64,000 bases of DNA from JASHPR01 sp963815375 (GCA_963815375.1 CAWFGX010000001.1:2604001-2668000); one strand, 5' to 3'. Positions 8,500-17,605 are shown, numbered from the stretch's first letter. Numbers and translations are program-made. Notes: generated from the sequence alone by a model not told the origin.

Positions 8500-9280
8500 T
8501 ACCGCCAGCCCCAGCAGGCTCGGGGAGCCGGTCGGCATGTGGTCGCTTCCAGCGTGCGGCGTGCTCAGGCGCAGGTTCACGATCTGCGTCGGCTTGCCCC
8601 GGCTTCTGCCGCGGCGTAGTGTCGGGGTGTTGCTCCGGACCCCGGCAGCTACAGCAGCGGAAAGTCGCGACTGTAGCTAAGGGCCCGGAGTTTTCTTTGT
8701 CTGACCGCCTGCACACTCGAGCCATTGTTTCGGGCAGGAGCCCTGTGACAGACGTCGCCTACCTATGCCATAACTGCGGCAGCGTGCACGAGGTGGAGTC
8801 GATCCGGGAGAATCTGATTCTTGACCTGCAACCGGCTGCCAGATACGAACTGTCGGCGCACCACGGCATTCTGTATCCCCTCGCGCGCTTCCTGCGCTGG
8901 CGCATGACCCGGGGCTTGGCCCAGGCCCTCTGGCCCGAGTATTCGCACCATCCACGTCTGGCCTGGCGCCGTCGGCTGGTGCAGAGGTCGGCCGCGCCCG
9001 TATCTGATCGTCCTGTGCCGTGCCGCCCAGCAACTAGTGGCAGCGATGCGCGCACCGATAACGCGGCCTTAGCCGGTACCCCTCGGCCGACTGCCAGTAT
9101 CAGCGTCGGCATCTCTACCGCAGTCCCCCGCCAAGACCATGATCGTCTAGTCTGAGGCCGCCTCCGCCCACGCACTCAGCGGCACGTATGACCCGTCCCG
9201 CTCCGGCCCACGCCTCAAGCGTCTTTAGGCCAAGAGAACTCGGAAGATCGCTCACGGCCATGCCCGATGAGACTAACCGG
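8500..9280. other. 780-bp region without a convincing gene; contains one hairpin
   Basis: Long frames exist on both strands but their translations are low-complexity and match nothing I recognise. An inverted repeat AGCTACAG (8647-8654) / CTGTAGCT (8671-8678) with a 16-base loop is followed by GGGCCCGGAG and a T-rich run. It could be a terminator or part of a small RNA. The 3' half contains no further signal I can support. Confidence 0.4.
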
Positions 9281-11038
9281 TTATACCGACCGTCCCGCCT
9301 TTGGTGACAGCCGGCCGGGAACTGCGCTGGCGGACCCGCCCCAGGGGCCGGACTTCCGCGCGCCATAACGTTCGCGGCGAATGGTTGTCCTCTGGCCCCT
9401 GACGCTGACGTGCCGGAGCGCGGCGACCACGTCGTCGGCGGCTGATTCGGGGACCTCGACGAGGGAGAAGCGATCCGCGATCTCGATCGCGCCGATGTCC
9501 CTGCCGGAGAGATGCGACTCGCTTGTGATGGCGCCGACAAGGTCCTGTGGCCGGACTCCGGAAGAACGGCCCGTCCCTACGAACAGGCGGGTCGTGTCCC
9601 GAGCAGCAGGACGACCATGCCGCTGATCGCGCCCGGTGGTGGCCCGGCGGCGGTCAGGGCGGTCATCCGCCGACGGCAGCTCAACCGCGGGAAGCTCTTC
9701 GTCCTCGCCACGAGTTCTGCTCGTTTCATGCGCCAGCTTGACCGCGGCGAGCGCCACCTCGAAAAGGTCGAATTCCGCGCCGAGCGGCTCCACGACGTCG
9801 CGGAAGGCATCAAGATCGTCTTTGAGCAGGCTATCCCGGAGGGCCGTGCGCGTCAGCTCCAGGCGCCTGGCGCGCAGGTCCGCGGCCGTCGGCAGTTTCT
9901 CGACCGTGATCGGATGCCCGGTCGCCCGCTCAATGGCTTTGAGCATCTTGTGCTCGCGCGGTTCGACCAGGGTGACGGCGGCACCTTCGCGGCCTGCCCG
10001 GCCGACACGCCCGATGCGATGCACATATGAGTCGGCCGCGCTCGGCACGTCGTAGTTCACCACGTGCGTGAGCTGCTCGACATCGAGGCCGCGGGCGGCC
10101 ACGTCGGTGGCCAGGAGAAGACCAAGGCTCCCGCCGCGGAGCCGATTCATGACCCGGTCACGCTGCGGCTGGTCCATCCCGCCGTGCAGCGCCTCGGCGC
10201 GATGGCCCAGACCGTTCAGGGTTTCGGTCAGCTTGTCCACGTCCTCCCTGGTGCGGCAGAAGACGACCGCGGCTGCGGGCGTTTCCAGATCGAGCACGCG
10301 TCCGAGAGCGGCAGGCTTGTGCCCGCGCGGCACGAGGTAGGCAGTCTCCCGCACCAGCAGGCTCTCGGGTGGCGCCGACGCCGTCCGGCGGCCGAGCTCG
10401 ATCCGCACCGGATTGCGCAGGTGACGGCGCACCATGCCGTCGATCCTCGGCGGTATCGTCGCCGAGAACAGCGCGGTCTGCCGGCTCTCCGGGGTGTGAC
10501 CGAGGATCTCCTCGATGTCCTCGGCGAAGCCCATGTCGAGCATTTCGTCCGCCTCATCGAGTACGACCGCCGCAAGGCCTGTCAGCTTGAGCGTTCCCCG
10601 GTTAATGTGGTCGAGCGCGCGCCCTGGCGTCGCCACTACCACGTCAACGCCGCGCCTGAGCGCCCCCAGCTGCCGCCCAATCGGCTCGCCGCCATAGACC
10701 GGCAGCACCCGCGCGCCGATGTTGCGGCCGTAACTGAGCATCGCCTCGGCGACCTGCATCGCCAGCTCGCGCGTGGGGACAAGTATCAGGGCCAGCGGCT
10801 CTGCCCGCCCGCCGTCGGCGAGGACTCGCTGGAGTGCGGGAAGTGCGAAGGCGGCGGTCTTCCCGGTCCCGGTCGCGGCCTGACCGACCAGGTCACGGCC
10901 CGCGAGCAGTGGCGGGATGGCGGCCTGCTGAATCGGTGTCGGCTCCTCATAACCGAGGCCGGAGAGCGCCTGGCACAGCTCCGGGGCCACCGCCAGGCTG
11001 GCGAAGCCGCCCGCACTGCCGCTGTTGTCCCCGGTCAT
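9281..11038 (-). CDS. DEAD-box ATP-dependent RNA helicase with DbpA-type RNA-binding domain
   Basis: The protein has 585 aa from ATG 11038, with AGGTGA six bases upstream. In order: Q motif (GYEEPTPIQ), Walker A AATGTGKT at 54-61, PTRELA, TPGR, DEAD, SAT, then the helicase C-terminal domain with HRIGRVGRAGREG. A basic linker is followed by a ~75-residue DbpA-like RNA-binding domain (TRLFVGTGRS...) near the C-terminus. The architecture is that of DeaD/CsdA-type helicases, which unwind structured RNA during ribosome assembly and in the cold. A decayed cold-shock protein gene lies ~270 bases upstream on the same strand, suggesting an old cold-response association. Confidence 0.92.
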   Translation of the reverse strand: MTGDNSGSAGGFASLAVAPELCQALSGLGYEEPTPIQQAAIPPLLAGRDLVGQAATGTGKTAAFALPALQRVLADGGRAEPLALILVPTRELAMQVAEAMLSYGRNIGARVLPVYGGEPIGRQLGALRRGVDVVVATPGRALDHINRGTLKLTGLAAVVLDEADEMLDMGFAEDIEEILGHTPESRQTALFSATIPPRIDGMVRRHLRNPVRIELGRRTASAPPESLLVRETAYLVPRGHKPAALGRVLDLETPAAAVVFCRTREDVDKLTETLNGLGHRAEALHGGMDQPQRDRVMNRLRGGSLGLLLATDVAARGLDVEQLTHVVNYDVPSAADSYVHRIGRVGRAGREGAAVTLVEPREHKMLKAIERATGHPITVEKLPTAADLRARRLELTRTALRDSLLKDDLDAFRDVVEPLGAEFDLFEVALAAVKLAHETSRTRGEDEELPAVELPSADDRPDRRRATTGRDQRHGRPAARDTTRLFVGTGRSSGVRPQDLVGAITSESHLSGRDIGAIEIADRFSLVEVPESAADDVVAALRHVSVRGQRTTIRRERYGARKSGPWGGSASAVPGRLSPKAGRSV

Positions 11039-11305
11039 GAACAATCACCTTGCTTGAAAAGCACCTATTACTCCCGCACTGGCTTGCGCCCTCGGTCACG
11101 TTACGACAGCGTGGCCCGGCCGGGGCTCATTCAGCGCGGCGGCGACTTTCTGCCACTTGCCATGTCGCAGCGATAGTGCTGACATCGAGCTCGGCCACCG
11201 TCGCGACGGATTGCCCCTTGCGACGGACATGACATGGGCCGACGCCACCAGGAGGGCCAGCCCACGCCTAACTTTGCTGATTCTGCAGGCTTGGCCTGCC
11301 CTGGC

Positions 11306-11392
11306 TCAGGCGGTGCGGACGTGGGTGGCCTGGGGGGCGATGAAGCCGTAGCCCTTCTCCCCGTTCAACCACTTGACGGTTCCCTGTGCCAT
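11306..11392 (-). pseudogene. Cold-shock protein (CspA family) with internal deletion
   Basis: From ATG 11392 (GGGAGCGAC upstream) the frame reads MAQGTVKWLNGEKGYGFIAP, the canonical first 20 residues of CspA. It then jumps directly to QATHVRTA and stop, which matches the last residues of the family. The middle ~40 residues, including most RNP2 and all later beta-strands, are missing in frame. The 28-residue product cannot form the OB fold. A GCAGGC/GCCTGC stem at 11285-11299 just beyond the stop may be the old terminator. Confidence 0.7.
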
Positions 11393-12004
11393 GTCGCTCC
11401 CTAAGGGCCTGGATTCGGGTCCGCACGGTGCGGCACCCGGGCCGGTTCTCGACGCGACTTCTCCAGATCCCTGAAGGGGGCGCCCGCTACAACACTGACT
11501 GCGAGCGTGCAGATTACGCGAGCACGCAAGACAACTACGACCACGCTCTACAGCCGATCTAGGGTTCCGTTCATTCCCGCCCGCCGCCGACTGCCGTTGA
11601 CCTGCCAGGATGCGACCGAGCAATGCGCTGGTCCGCCGCGGTGCCGCCCGCGGCTAACTGCTGCATGAGCACACCATCGACCGGCTGTTCGTCCCGGTCA
11701 TAGTGGTCCCCGTCGTGCTGGCGTCGATGGCGATGCCCGCGTTCGCGCCGCAGGTCTACGGCCCGGCCGAAGTGGCGCTGCCCGCGTTCAGCGATGACGC
11801 GATGTGGGACTTCGCCGCACCATCACCCGCCGCCATCCCGGGAAGGCGAGGAGGCGCTAGCCACGGGCGCGTCCTGGTTCGAGCTACCGCATGTAATGGG
11901 CCTGCGGCTGGCGGTCCCGGCGATGGCTATTTTCGCTCTGGCCGGGGTTTCGGGAGCCTGGGCTGCCGCGTTCAGCAGCGCACGGGTGTGCTTGGCGCCG
12001 GGTC
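11393..12004. other. Region upstream of the cold-shock remnant with no supported gene
   Basis: The proximal part is presumably the long 5' leader typical of csp genes. Between 11640 and 12000 a plus-strand frame contains hydrophobic stretches (VVPVVLASMAM; LRLAVPAMAIFALAGV). No family is recognisable and there are frame breaks, so I do not call it. Confidence 0.35.
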
Positions 12005-12787
12005 TTAGGTGAGGGTCTCCAGGCGCGCGGATATCTCCCGGTAGCGCTGCACGGGCACTAGGTGCACGCCGTTGAAGGCGCCGCTGTCGCGGAGTTGGAT
12101 GATCTGTTCGCATGCTGCGTCGACGCCGGCCATCTTGTCGGCTGCGACTTTGCTGGTGAGCCAGCCGGGGATCTGGATGTCGGGGATGGTGGCACCCAGG
12201 CGCTGGGCCATGGCCGCGCTGGCGAGGACCATGACGCCGGCGTAGACGGGGACGTCAACGGGGTTGGCGTCGCGCCACCGCAGCTGCGCCTCTGCCGAGT
12301 AGCTGATCTGGGTGAAGATGAAGTCCGCAGTTTGCTTCCACTGGGGCAGGGGGCGCAGCGCGGCGGCGACGCCGATCCGCCAGGGGGGCACCCCGGCGAA
12401 GGCGGGGTCTGCGGCGGTGCTGGTGCGGGCTTCGTCGATCATGGAGCGGACGGTCAGTTCGCTGGTCCGCCCGCCCGAGCCGGGCTTGTCGCCGTAGACG
12501 AACAGGAATTGCCCGACGCCGTAGGCGGCGGCGGTGAGCAGGTCGCGGCGGAATCCGAGCAGGTTGCGGTCCCGCGAGTTGATGCAGGCGATGCTGTGCC
12601 CGCCCATGGCCTGGACCTCGTGCGCGACCGCGATGCTGGAGACTGTGGCGCGGCCGATGTGGTTGTCGGGGATGAGGAAGGTGCCGGTGATCGCGCTGAG
12701 CACGCCGATCTGGTGACGGGCGTGTGTGAGGTCGGGCCGGGTCGGGGGCTCGATCTCGCAGATGATCTCGAAGGGGCGCGTGGTCAT
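12005..12787 (-). CDS. Methylenetetrahydrofolate reductase-like (MetF superfamily) protein
   Basis: The protein has 260 aa from ATG 12787. The MetF TIM-barrel fold is indicated by FEIICEIEPPT at the N-terminus, the nucleotide/folate region FLFVYGDKPG and later segments FIFTQISYS, VPVYAGVMVL and IPGWLTSKV. Family members transfer hydride to or from methylene-tetrahydrofolate using FAD; others are catabolic C1 reductases. It is shorter than E. coli MetF (296 aa) but within range. The frame is open for another 81 codons upstream, but those encode a recombinase scrap, so the internal ATG is preferred. No methionine-biosynthesis neighbour is present. Confidence 0.7.
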   Translation of the reverse strand: MTTRPFEIICEIEPPTRPDLTHARHQIGVLSAITGTFLIPDNHIGRATVSSIAVAHEVQAMGGHSIACINSRDRNLLGFRRDLLTAAAYGVGQFLFVYGDKPGSGGRTSELTVRSMIDEARTSTAADPAFAGVPPWRIGVAAALRPLPQWKQTADFIFTQISYSAEAQLRWRDANPVDVPVYAGVMVLASAAMAQRLGATIPDIQIPGWLTSKVAADKMAGVDAACEQIIQLRDSGAFNGVHLVPVQRYREISARLETLT

Positions 12788-12879
12788 GGCTGTAACGCTA
12801 GGACATGGGGCGCGCGGTTCCGTGACCGCGCTGGGTGCTGGCTGGGGTGCGGCCGGGAGGGGGGCTACCGGCGGGTGCA

Positions 12880-13120
12880 GCCGCTGCCCTGCGCAGTGGC
12901 TCCAGGGGCCGCCTGCGTTTATGTGCTGGCGGGTTGTGGTGGTGTGGTGGAAGCCGAGGGCGTCGGCGATGACGGGGGCGGGGGCCTGGAGGATGAGCTG
13001 GCGCAGGGCGGATATCCGGGCGGTGCGCATGGGCAGGCCATGAGAGCGCTACGCAGTGGGCAGCTGGCCGGCTGGGACGTCGAGAGCTGCATCGATGGCG
13101 GTTAGCAGCGCCGGGGTCAA
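12880..13120 (-). pseudogene. Scraps of a recombinase-like C-terminus and of a small protein paralogous to the 60.1-kb gene
   Basis: Just upstream of and in frame with the MetF-like gene, ARISALRQL..PAPVIADALGFH and GGPWSH match a C-terminal module common in actinobacterial mobile-element proteins (12880-13030). Immediately before it, 13049-13115 encodes LLTAIDAALDVPAGQLP. Almost the same peptide occurs in the intact small protein at 60124-60387, and the DNA is nearly identical over ~60 bases. Both are broken by stops or frame changes. Confidence 0.45.
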
Positions 13121-13244
13121 CCGGGTAAATGCGAAGCCGCTGTCCGTCTAGGACGATGATCCACCGCTTGGACGCTTGCGATTTCCGTGGGCTTGTGGGC
13201 GCTGGCGCGTCAGGTTGTCCGTGCAGCTGGGTCGTCTGGGTCAT
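13121..13244 (-). other. Short open frame, possible 5' part of the decayed element gene
   Basis: ATG 13244 opens a frame starting MTQTTQL and containing KRWIIVLDGQRLRIYPV. It loses coherence near 13100, where the LLTAIDAAL segment continues in another frame. It may be the original N-terminus of the same degraded small protein. Weak evidence. Confidence 0.25.
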
Positions 13245-13529
13245 ATCTGCTCTTCCTTCGTGATGTCTCGTGGTTGTTGTTAGGCGTACCGGCGGACCTC
13301 GCCGTGTGGCGGCTCCCGTTGGCCGGGCAAGTGCACGTAAGCATCGGCGGCACATCCGGTGCTCCCAGCCCGGCTACCCGTGCCCTCAAGTCAGCGAGGC
13401 TGGTCGCTTGCTGGATTGGGCGGACGAGGCACGCTGCGCCGTGATCTCTACCTGCTCGTTCAGATCCTGGCAACAGCAGCCACGACGCACCTCAGAATGA
13501 CCCAGCAGTACAAGCAAGCCTTGCCCAAG

Positions 13530-13645
13530 CTGCGGATCAGCGTGCGACGTGGCTTCCTGCACATCCCGCAGCGGCACCCCGGTGTCCGAGGCGGCTGTGA
13601 TGAAGGCGTGCCGCAGGCTTGTCACCCTGGCGCGCGGTCTAGTGG
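13530..13645 (-). pseudogene. Tyrosine recombinase (integrase) fragment
   Basis: The minus strand reads TSLRHAFITAASDTGVPLRDVQEATSHADPQ. This is the box II region of actinobacterial tyrosine integrases, in which HSLRHAFIT..ALDAGV..RDVQ..A.HADPR is standard. The histidine preceding the catalytic-box Arg is replaced by Thr. The downstream active-site Tyr segment (TTRYDR...) is absent: the frame moves into unrelated sequence. It is a relic of an integrated element. Confidence 0.6.
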
Positions 13646-13727
13646 TTCACGTCTGGGCGGGACCCGGTGGCACGACTGCCGGACAAGCGGATCACAATAA
13701 TTACCGCTTCAGCGTCCCTAATGGACG

Positions 13728-15146
13728 CTACGAACTGGACGCTACAAATTCGATCTCCGGGTACCTGCCCGATGGGCCGTCGAGCAGGTGGCTGTTGTGA
13801 TGACGTAGTTGCAGGTCGAAGAACGCCCCGATGTAGGCTCGCTGGGCTGCGATGGCCTGGGCGGGAGCAATGGTGCCGATGTACGGGGTCACGACTTCGC
13901 TGGCCTGGGTGGCAGTAATGATGCCGGCTGCAGTCAGCTGGCTGAGGAAGGCCTCGTAGTCGGTATAGGTGAAGTGCGCGGAGTCGTTCATCGACAAGAA
14001 CAGCCGCCAGCCGCTGAGACCTTGCCAGAAGCCGGGGATGCCAGCCGCTTCGGGCTTTCCTGGTGTCTTGAACGGGGTGACGCCCGCGCTGCACAGGAAC
14101 ATGAACGGTCGGCCGTTGAGTTTTTGGGCGACTTCGGTGGCGAGCTGGTCGATCTGCGGAGGTGTGAAGGGTACGGCAGGCTCAATGGTGCCGTCGAGGT
14201 CGAGGCCGGCGACGACCCGGCCGTCGACCGCCATCACCTGCGCTGCGGTGTCGCCGCCCAGCGAGTGACCGAACATGCCGGTCTTCGACAGGTCCAGGGC
14301 GTCAGCCAGGCCGGCGGGGAGCGGGCGGTGTTCGGCGTCAGGGTTGGTCCCGCCCGCGAGCGCCGCCATGGAATCGAGTACGAACTGTGCATCGGCGATC
14401 CGCGTAGTCAGCACGGTGGTCTGCGAAGGCTGCGGGTTCACTTGTACCGCGATCCGTCCGCCGGGAAAGACGACCTCGGGGGCCTCGTAGGTGTGGTCGA
14501 TGCTCGCGACGATGTAGCCGTGGCTAGCCAGATCTTCGGCCTGGGTGGTGCCGAACTCGCGGTCTACCTGCTCACCGGGTGAGTACAGCAGCACCGGACA
14601 GCCTCCGGGGAGCGGCGCGACTGGGACGCCCAGGCGGGCGGCCGTGACCGGGAGGCCAACGCCGTTCAGCGAGATTGAAACCGGCGGGCCGGGTTCATAC
14701 ACGGTGACTCCGCCTGGCAGGGTCACCGGCACCAGAGGCTGGGGGATGAGCTGGGCAAGGAGCAGGGCGTCAACGGCTGGTGGTATCCACGGGACGACCC
14801 CCCGACGGGATGCAGCCAACTTTTGCCTGAGGGCTGGGTACCACAGGCTGATCATCAGTTCCCGCGGGCGGGGTGTGGACAGGAAGGGGTCCTGGCGGGA
14901 GTTATCGACCAAGTGCAGCGCGACCGTACCCACCGCGTACGGCCCCGAAGGCGCCGGCAGCGCCAGCCGGAGCCGGGCACGCTGCGCGGTGCTCGTCTCC
15001 GCGGCCGCGGCTCGCGCGGTACCAACCGGTGCGGCTGCTATCGCGCCGCCGGTCACGGCTGCGACTGTAGCCAGGAACCCACGCCGCCCCAGCATCACCG
15101 CGCCGTGACGGCAGGAGCCAGATCCTGCAGTCCATCCTTCGTCCAT
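13728..15146 (-). CDS. Tat-exported alpha/beta hydrolase (PAF-acetylhydrolase / lipase-like)
   Basis: The protein has 472 aa. A strong AAGGAGG lies six bases before ATG 15146. A twin-arginine signal, RRGFLATVAAVTGG, starts near residue 20 with an Ala-rich cleavage region (TARA/AAA). The mature part shows an alpha/beta-hydrolase with oxyanion segment LLYSPGEQ, nucleophile elbow GHSLGG near residue 295, then a DLDGT segment and a His candidate in NDSAHFTY. The layout resembles bacterial platelet-activating-factor acetylhydrolase-like lipases and cutinase-type enzymes. Export folded via Tat is predicted. The C-terminal ~60 residues (helical, ending SGRYPEIEFV) also match the family. The gene stands alone. 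Confidence 0.8.
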   Translation of the reverse strand: MDEGWTAGSGSCRHGAVMLGRRGFLATVAAVTGGAIAAAPVGTARAAAAETSTAQRARLRLALPAPSGPYAVGTVALHLVDNSRQDPFLSTPRPRELMISLWYPALRQKLAASRRGVVPWIPPAVDALLLAQLIPQPLVPVTLPGGVTVYEPGPPVSISLNGVGLPVTAARLGVPVAPLPGGCPVLLYSPGEQVDREFGTTQAEDLASHGYIVASIDHTYEAPEVVFPGGRIAVQVNPQPSQTTVLTTRIADAQFVLDSMAALAGGTNPDAEHRPLPAGLADALDLSKTGMFGHSLGGDTAAQVMAVDGRVVAGLDLDGTIEPAVPFTPPQIDQLATEVAQKLNGRPFMFLCSAGVTPFKTPGKPEAAGIPGFWQGLSGWRLFLSMNDSAHFTYTDYEAFLSQLTAAGIITATQASEVVTPYIGTIAPAQAIAAQRAYIGAFFDLQLRHHNSHLLDGPSGRYPEIEFVASSS

Positions 15147-15591
15147 GTGAACCTCCTTAGCTTGGCGTATCGCTTGCTGGAGGAAAGTCCTACCGTGCTG
15201 CCGGTTGCACGGCGGTTACAGACTCCCGAGAGACGATGCCGGGGAGCGCGGCCTAATAGGCGCCCCGTCCGGCAGAGCGATGCCGTGGGCCAACGCCCGA
15301 TCAGCGCCGGGCGTTTGCAGTTTGGAACCCGCCGCCCTCGCCGCGCAACGTGCAGCACCCGGTCAACGTCTACATCCGCGAAGAACAGCTGCTGCCCGCG
15401 CCCGACAGCCAGCTAGCTATTGAGACCTCGATCCGGCCCTTGAGCCGGAATGAGGAACCTGACCACTGCCGGCCGCTCGGGCGGCCCGGGATCACCGGGC
15501 TATCCGGGTGTCCACAGACCCGGACGCTTATGCTCCCAGGATCGGGCGCTGATGGCCGGGCGCGAAGGAACACGGACGGCGAGAGGTCTTG
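15147..15591. other. Intergenic region with a recombinase C-terminal scrap
   Basis: At 15345-15420 (+) the translation NVYIREEQLLPAPDSQLA resembles the conserved C-terminal segment (VYVRE..LLPALD.WLA) of actinobacterial large serine recombinases or transposon resolvases. It has no flanking catalytic or zinc-ribbon sequence. The rest presumably carries promoters for the two flanking, divergent genes. Confidence 0.4.
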
Positions 15592-16005
15592 GTGAGTCAG
15601 GGCAAGCTCGTTCGCGACAAGATCCCGCAGATCCTCCGGGCCAAGGGCCTTGAGCCGGTGATCTATACCGCCGACGCGGAGGAATACGGCATCCGGCTGC
15701 GGGACAAGCTCCGCGAGGAGGTCGAGGAGTTCCTCGCCTCTGACAGCGATCCCGAGGAACTCGCCGACATCCTGGAAGTGGTCTACGCCCTGGCCGAGCA
15801 GGCGGGCACCGACCGGCGGCAGCTGGAGAGCCTGCGGGCGGCGAAAGCCGGAGAGCGCGGCGGATTCGCGGGACGGATCATCTGGACCGGGAACGCGGTT
15901 GCGGACCATTACGGACCACAGCCGGACCGCCATTATGGGTCAGCTCTTTTATCCCGGCCCAGAATTTCTCATGGGGACGATGCGGCACCGGCTGAACCCA
16001 GGTGA
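15592..16005 (+). CDS. MazG-like nucleoside triphosphate pyrophosphohydrolase (PRA-PH fold)
   Basis: The protein has 137 aa from GTG 15592 (GAGAGG upstream). It begins with GKLVRDKIPQI, then LRDKLREEVEEFL and PEELADILEVVYALA. The clustered acidic residues form the EExxE...ExxD Mg2+-binding four-helix signature of MazG/HisE pyrophosphohydrolases. RGGFAGRI near residue 93 is typical of the actinobacterial clade. It is expected to cleave non-canonical NTPs to NMP and PPi in the cytoplasm. The last ~35 residues after FAGRIIWTGN look unconserved and may be a read-through tail. Confidence 0.8.
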   Translation: MSQGKLVRDKIPQILRAKGLEPVIYTADAEEYGIRLRDKLREEVEEFLASDSDPEELADILEVVYALAEQAGTDRRQLESLRAAKAGERGGFAGRIIWTGNAVADHYGPQPDRHYGSALLSRPRISHGDDAAPAEPR

Positions 16006-16150
16006 GCTATAGCGAACCAGCTGCGGACTAATTGGTACAGGCGGACCATCTTTATTTCGGTCATCTTATTTGACACACGTGAGTGCTATTGGCTTAACTT
16101 GGCGTACCGATGGCAGATCCTCCCAGGTGAACGGCCTAGAGAGGTGCCAG

Positions 16151-16438
16151 ATGGCGGCAGGGGATGTTCCGGCGCAAGTTAAGGCGGGATGGCAGATGGC
16201 GGTTGAGCTGCATACGGTCGCGGAGGCGGCCGGAATTCTCAACGTGCGCGAGTCATGGCTTAAGACCAAGGCATCCGCACGATTGATTCCGTGCACGTTC
16301 GTCGGCAAGCACCTGCGCTTCAGCGACGACGATATTGCCGAGATCATGCGGGCCGGATCGCGGCAGCCGGTCACCCCACGCCTGCCTCGAAGCAGCGTCA
16401 GAGACACATACCGCTCCCAGCCGGTTCGTGTTCCTTGA
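16151..16438 (+). CDS. Excisionase/MerR-like DNA-binding protein
   Basis: The protein has 95 aa from ATG 16151, with GAGAGGTG just upstream; the frame is also open from 16070. Residues ~16-70 match an excisionase-type winged helix: HTVAEAAGILNVRESWLKTKASARLIPCTFVGKHLRFSDDDIAEI. In actinomycete integrative elements such a gene sits directly upstream of the integrase. Here an integrase fragment overlaps its 3' end in another frame, so this is likely the surviving xis of a dead element. Confidence 0.7.
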   Translation: MAAGDVPAQVKAGWQMAVELHTVAEAAGILNVRESWLKTKASARLIPCTFVGKHLRFSDDDIAEIMRAGSRQPVTPRLPRSSVRDTYRSQPVRVP

Positions 16439-16556
16439 GCCGGACGGCGGCCATTACCGGCGCAGCAACTACTGCCGCCGGGTGTTCCGGCCCGGCGGCT
16501 ACTGCGAGCAGGAGCCGGAGCAGCCAGCCGCGAAGCAGGGGCGGTGCCGGCCGTGA
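16419..16556 (+). pseudogene. Integrase fragment downstream of the excisionase
   Basis: The frame reads RFVFLEPDGGHYRRSNYCRRVFRPGG, equivalent to the lVF..pdGgp.RrSnF.RRVWrPA segment between the core-binding and catalytic boxes of actinobacterial tyrosine integrases. It overlaps the xis 3' end and stops after 40 residues. No N-terminal or catalytic part remains. Confidence 0.55.
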
Positions 16557-17080
16557 GGGCGCGAAAGCAGGCGAGGCAGCGAGTCGGCAGGAGATGTACG
16601 TACCGGAGCTGCGCGCTACTCAAGCGAGGTCTTGTGCTGCGATGGCTGCCGGTGAGACTCCAGATTCGGGCCGCTAAGAGCCGTGGCGAAACTTGTCGAT
16701 CAGGTCCTCGTCCCTCCAGTTGCTCACGCCGGCACAGTGCGGCGCGGCCACGGGAAGCATCATCGCTGATCCAAACGACGGGTATGCGCTCATGCCGCTG
16801 ATCGGCTGTTGCGCCGATCCATCAGTCTCGCAGGTCTCATCGCCGTAAGGCGGTCGCAAAACGAGGCTTCGCGGCAGCATCGTCACGCGCGGTGACAGAA
16901 ACGATCAAGAAAGGCGTGCTGGCACGGCCAAAGTGGAGAGCTGGTTCTCGTCAATCCGGCTGCTCAGTGACGCCGTCGCTGTCGAGGTTCTCGGCATCTT
17001 GAGCAGCTGTCCGGCCTCGGACGCCGAGCCCACCATGGCGCGCCACGGGGCCGGTGAAGGCGAATAGCTTGCTGTGGTCG
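16557..17080. other. 524-bp region without a supported gene
   Basis: The translations on both strands show no recognisable domain. It probably represents further decayed element sequence between the integrase scrap and the deazaflavin oxidoreductase. Confidence 0.35.
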
Positions 17081-17605
17081 TTACGCGGGTCGCAGTTCGA
17101 ACAGCGGGTGGCGCCGAGCTTCGGCGAGGTAATCCTGCGGGGTGTCGTCGATTCGTATGCGGTATCGGCGTTGAAGGGCGACGGGCGGCCTAACGCGCGA
17201 GCCGAGCAGCCTGCGCACGAAGCCCGACTGGCGGTATGGCTCGAGCACGCGCCGAAGAATCGCTGCAGCTTCATCGGATGGAACCTCGATGGCGTGAACC
17301 GGACAGCTACGGCCACCAGGATAGATTATGGTCGCCTCGCCGGCCGCCCGAAGGTTTCGGGCCCAGCCCGTCGCTCCGTAGGTCGCCTGGACATACGAGT
17401 GCCCGTCGAAGTCCAGCAGCGCGACCGGCGTTGTGCGCTCAATATCCGACCGGCGCCCGCGCACAATCAGGAGGATGTTCGGTGCGCCCGTCGGCACCCC
17501 GGCGCGGATCATCCGGCGGGCGAGCGGGTTGACTACCCGGAAGAACCGCCGGGCAATCCGCTCGCGCAGGTCTGGCGGGGCGCTCGATGGACGATCAGCT
17601 GTCAT
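17081..17605 (-). CDS. Deazaflavin (F420)-dependent nitroreductase-family protein
   Basis: The protein has 174 aa with GGGGAG upstream of the ATG. It shows the split-barrel DDN-type pattern: N-terminal PLARRMIRAGVP, the core ILLIVRGRRSDIERTTPVAL and VQATYGATGWARNLRAAGEATI. Mycobacterial Ddn and relatives use F420H2 to reduce quinones or nitro compounds, and many are membrane-peripheral. The extended C-terminal ~50 residues (LLGSRVRPPVALQRRYR) are usual for the longer subgroup. Its physiological substrate is unknown. Confidence 0.8.
   Translation of the reverse strand: MTADRPSSAPPDLRERIARRFFRVVNPLARRMIRAGVPTGAPNILLIVRGRRSDIERTTPVALLDFDGHSYVQATYGATGWARNLRAAGEATIIYPGGRSCPVHAIEVPSDEAAAILRRVLEPYRQSGFVRRLLGSRVRPPVALQRRYRIRIDDTPQDYLAEARRHPLFELRPA

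Noticed and set aside
8647..8678. Riboswitch at the 8.6-kb hairpin
   Set aside because: A single stem without conserved core sequence and with no gene directly downstream; at best a terminator or small-RNA fragment.
8451..9155. 234-codon plus-strand frame
   Set aside because: No plausible start or ribosome-binding site and no family pattern; it overlaps the end of a real small gene in another frame.
9512..11176. Long plus-strand frames opposite the RNA helicase gene
   Set aside because: They mirror the minus-strand helicase in high-GC sequence; their translations lack any domain while the minus strand has every DEAD-box motif.
12062..13105. 347-codon plus-strand frame opposite the MetF-like gene
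   Set aside because: Gly/Ala-rich shadow translation with no recognisable motif; the opposite strand encodes a coherent TIM-barrel protein.
16674..16886. 70-codon minus-strand frame near the integrase scrap
   Set aside because: No motif and no translation signal; not distinguishable from chance.
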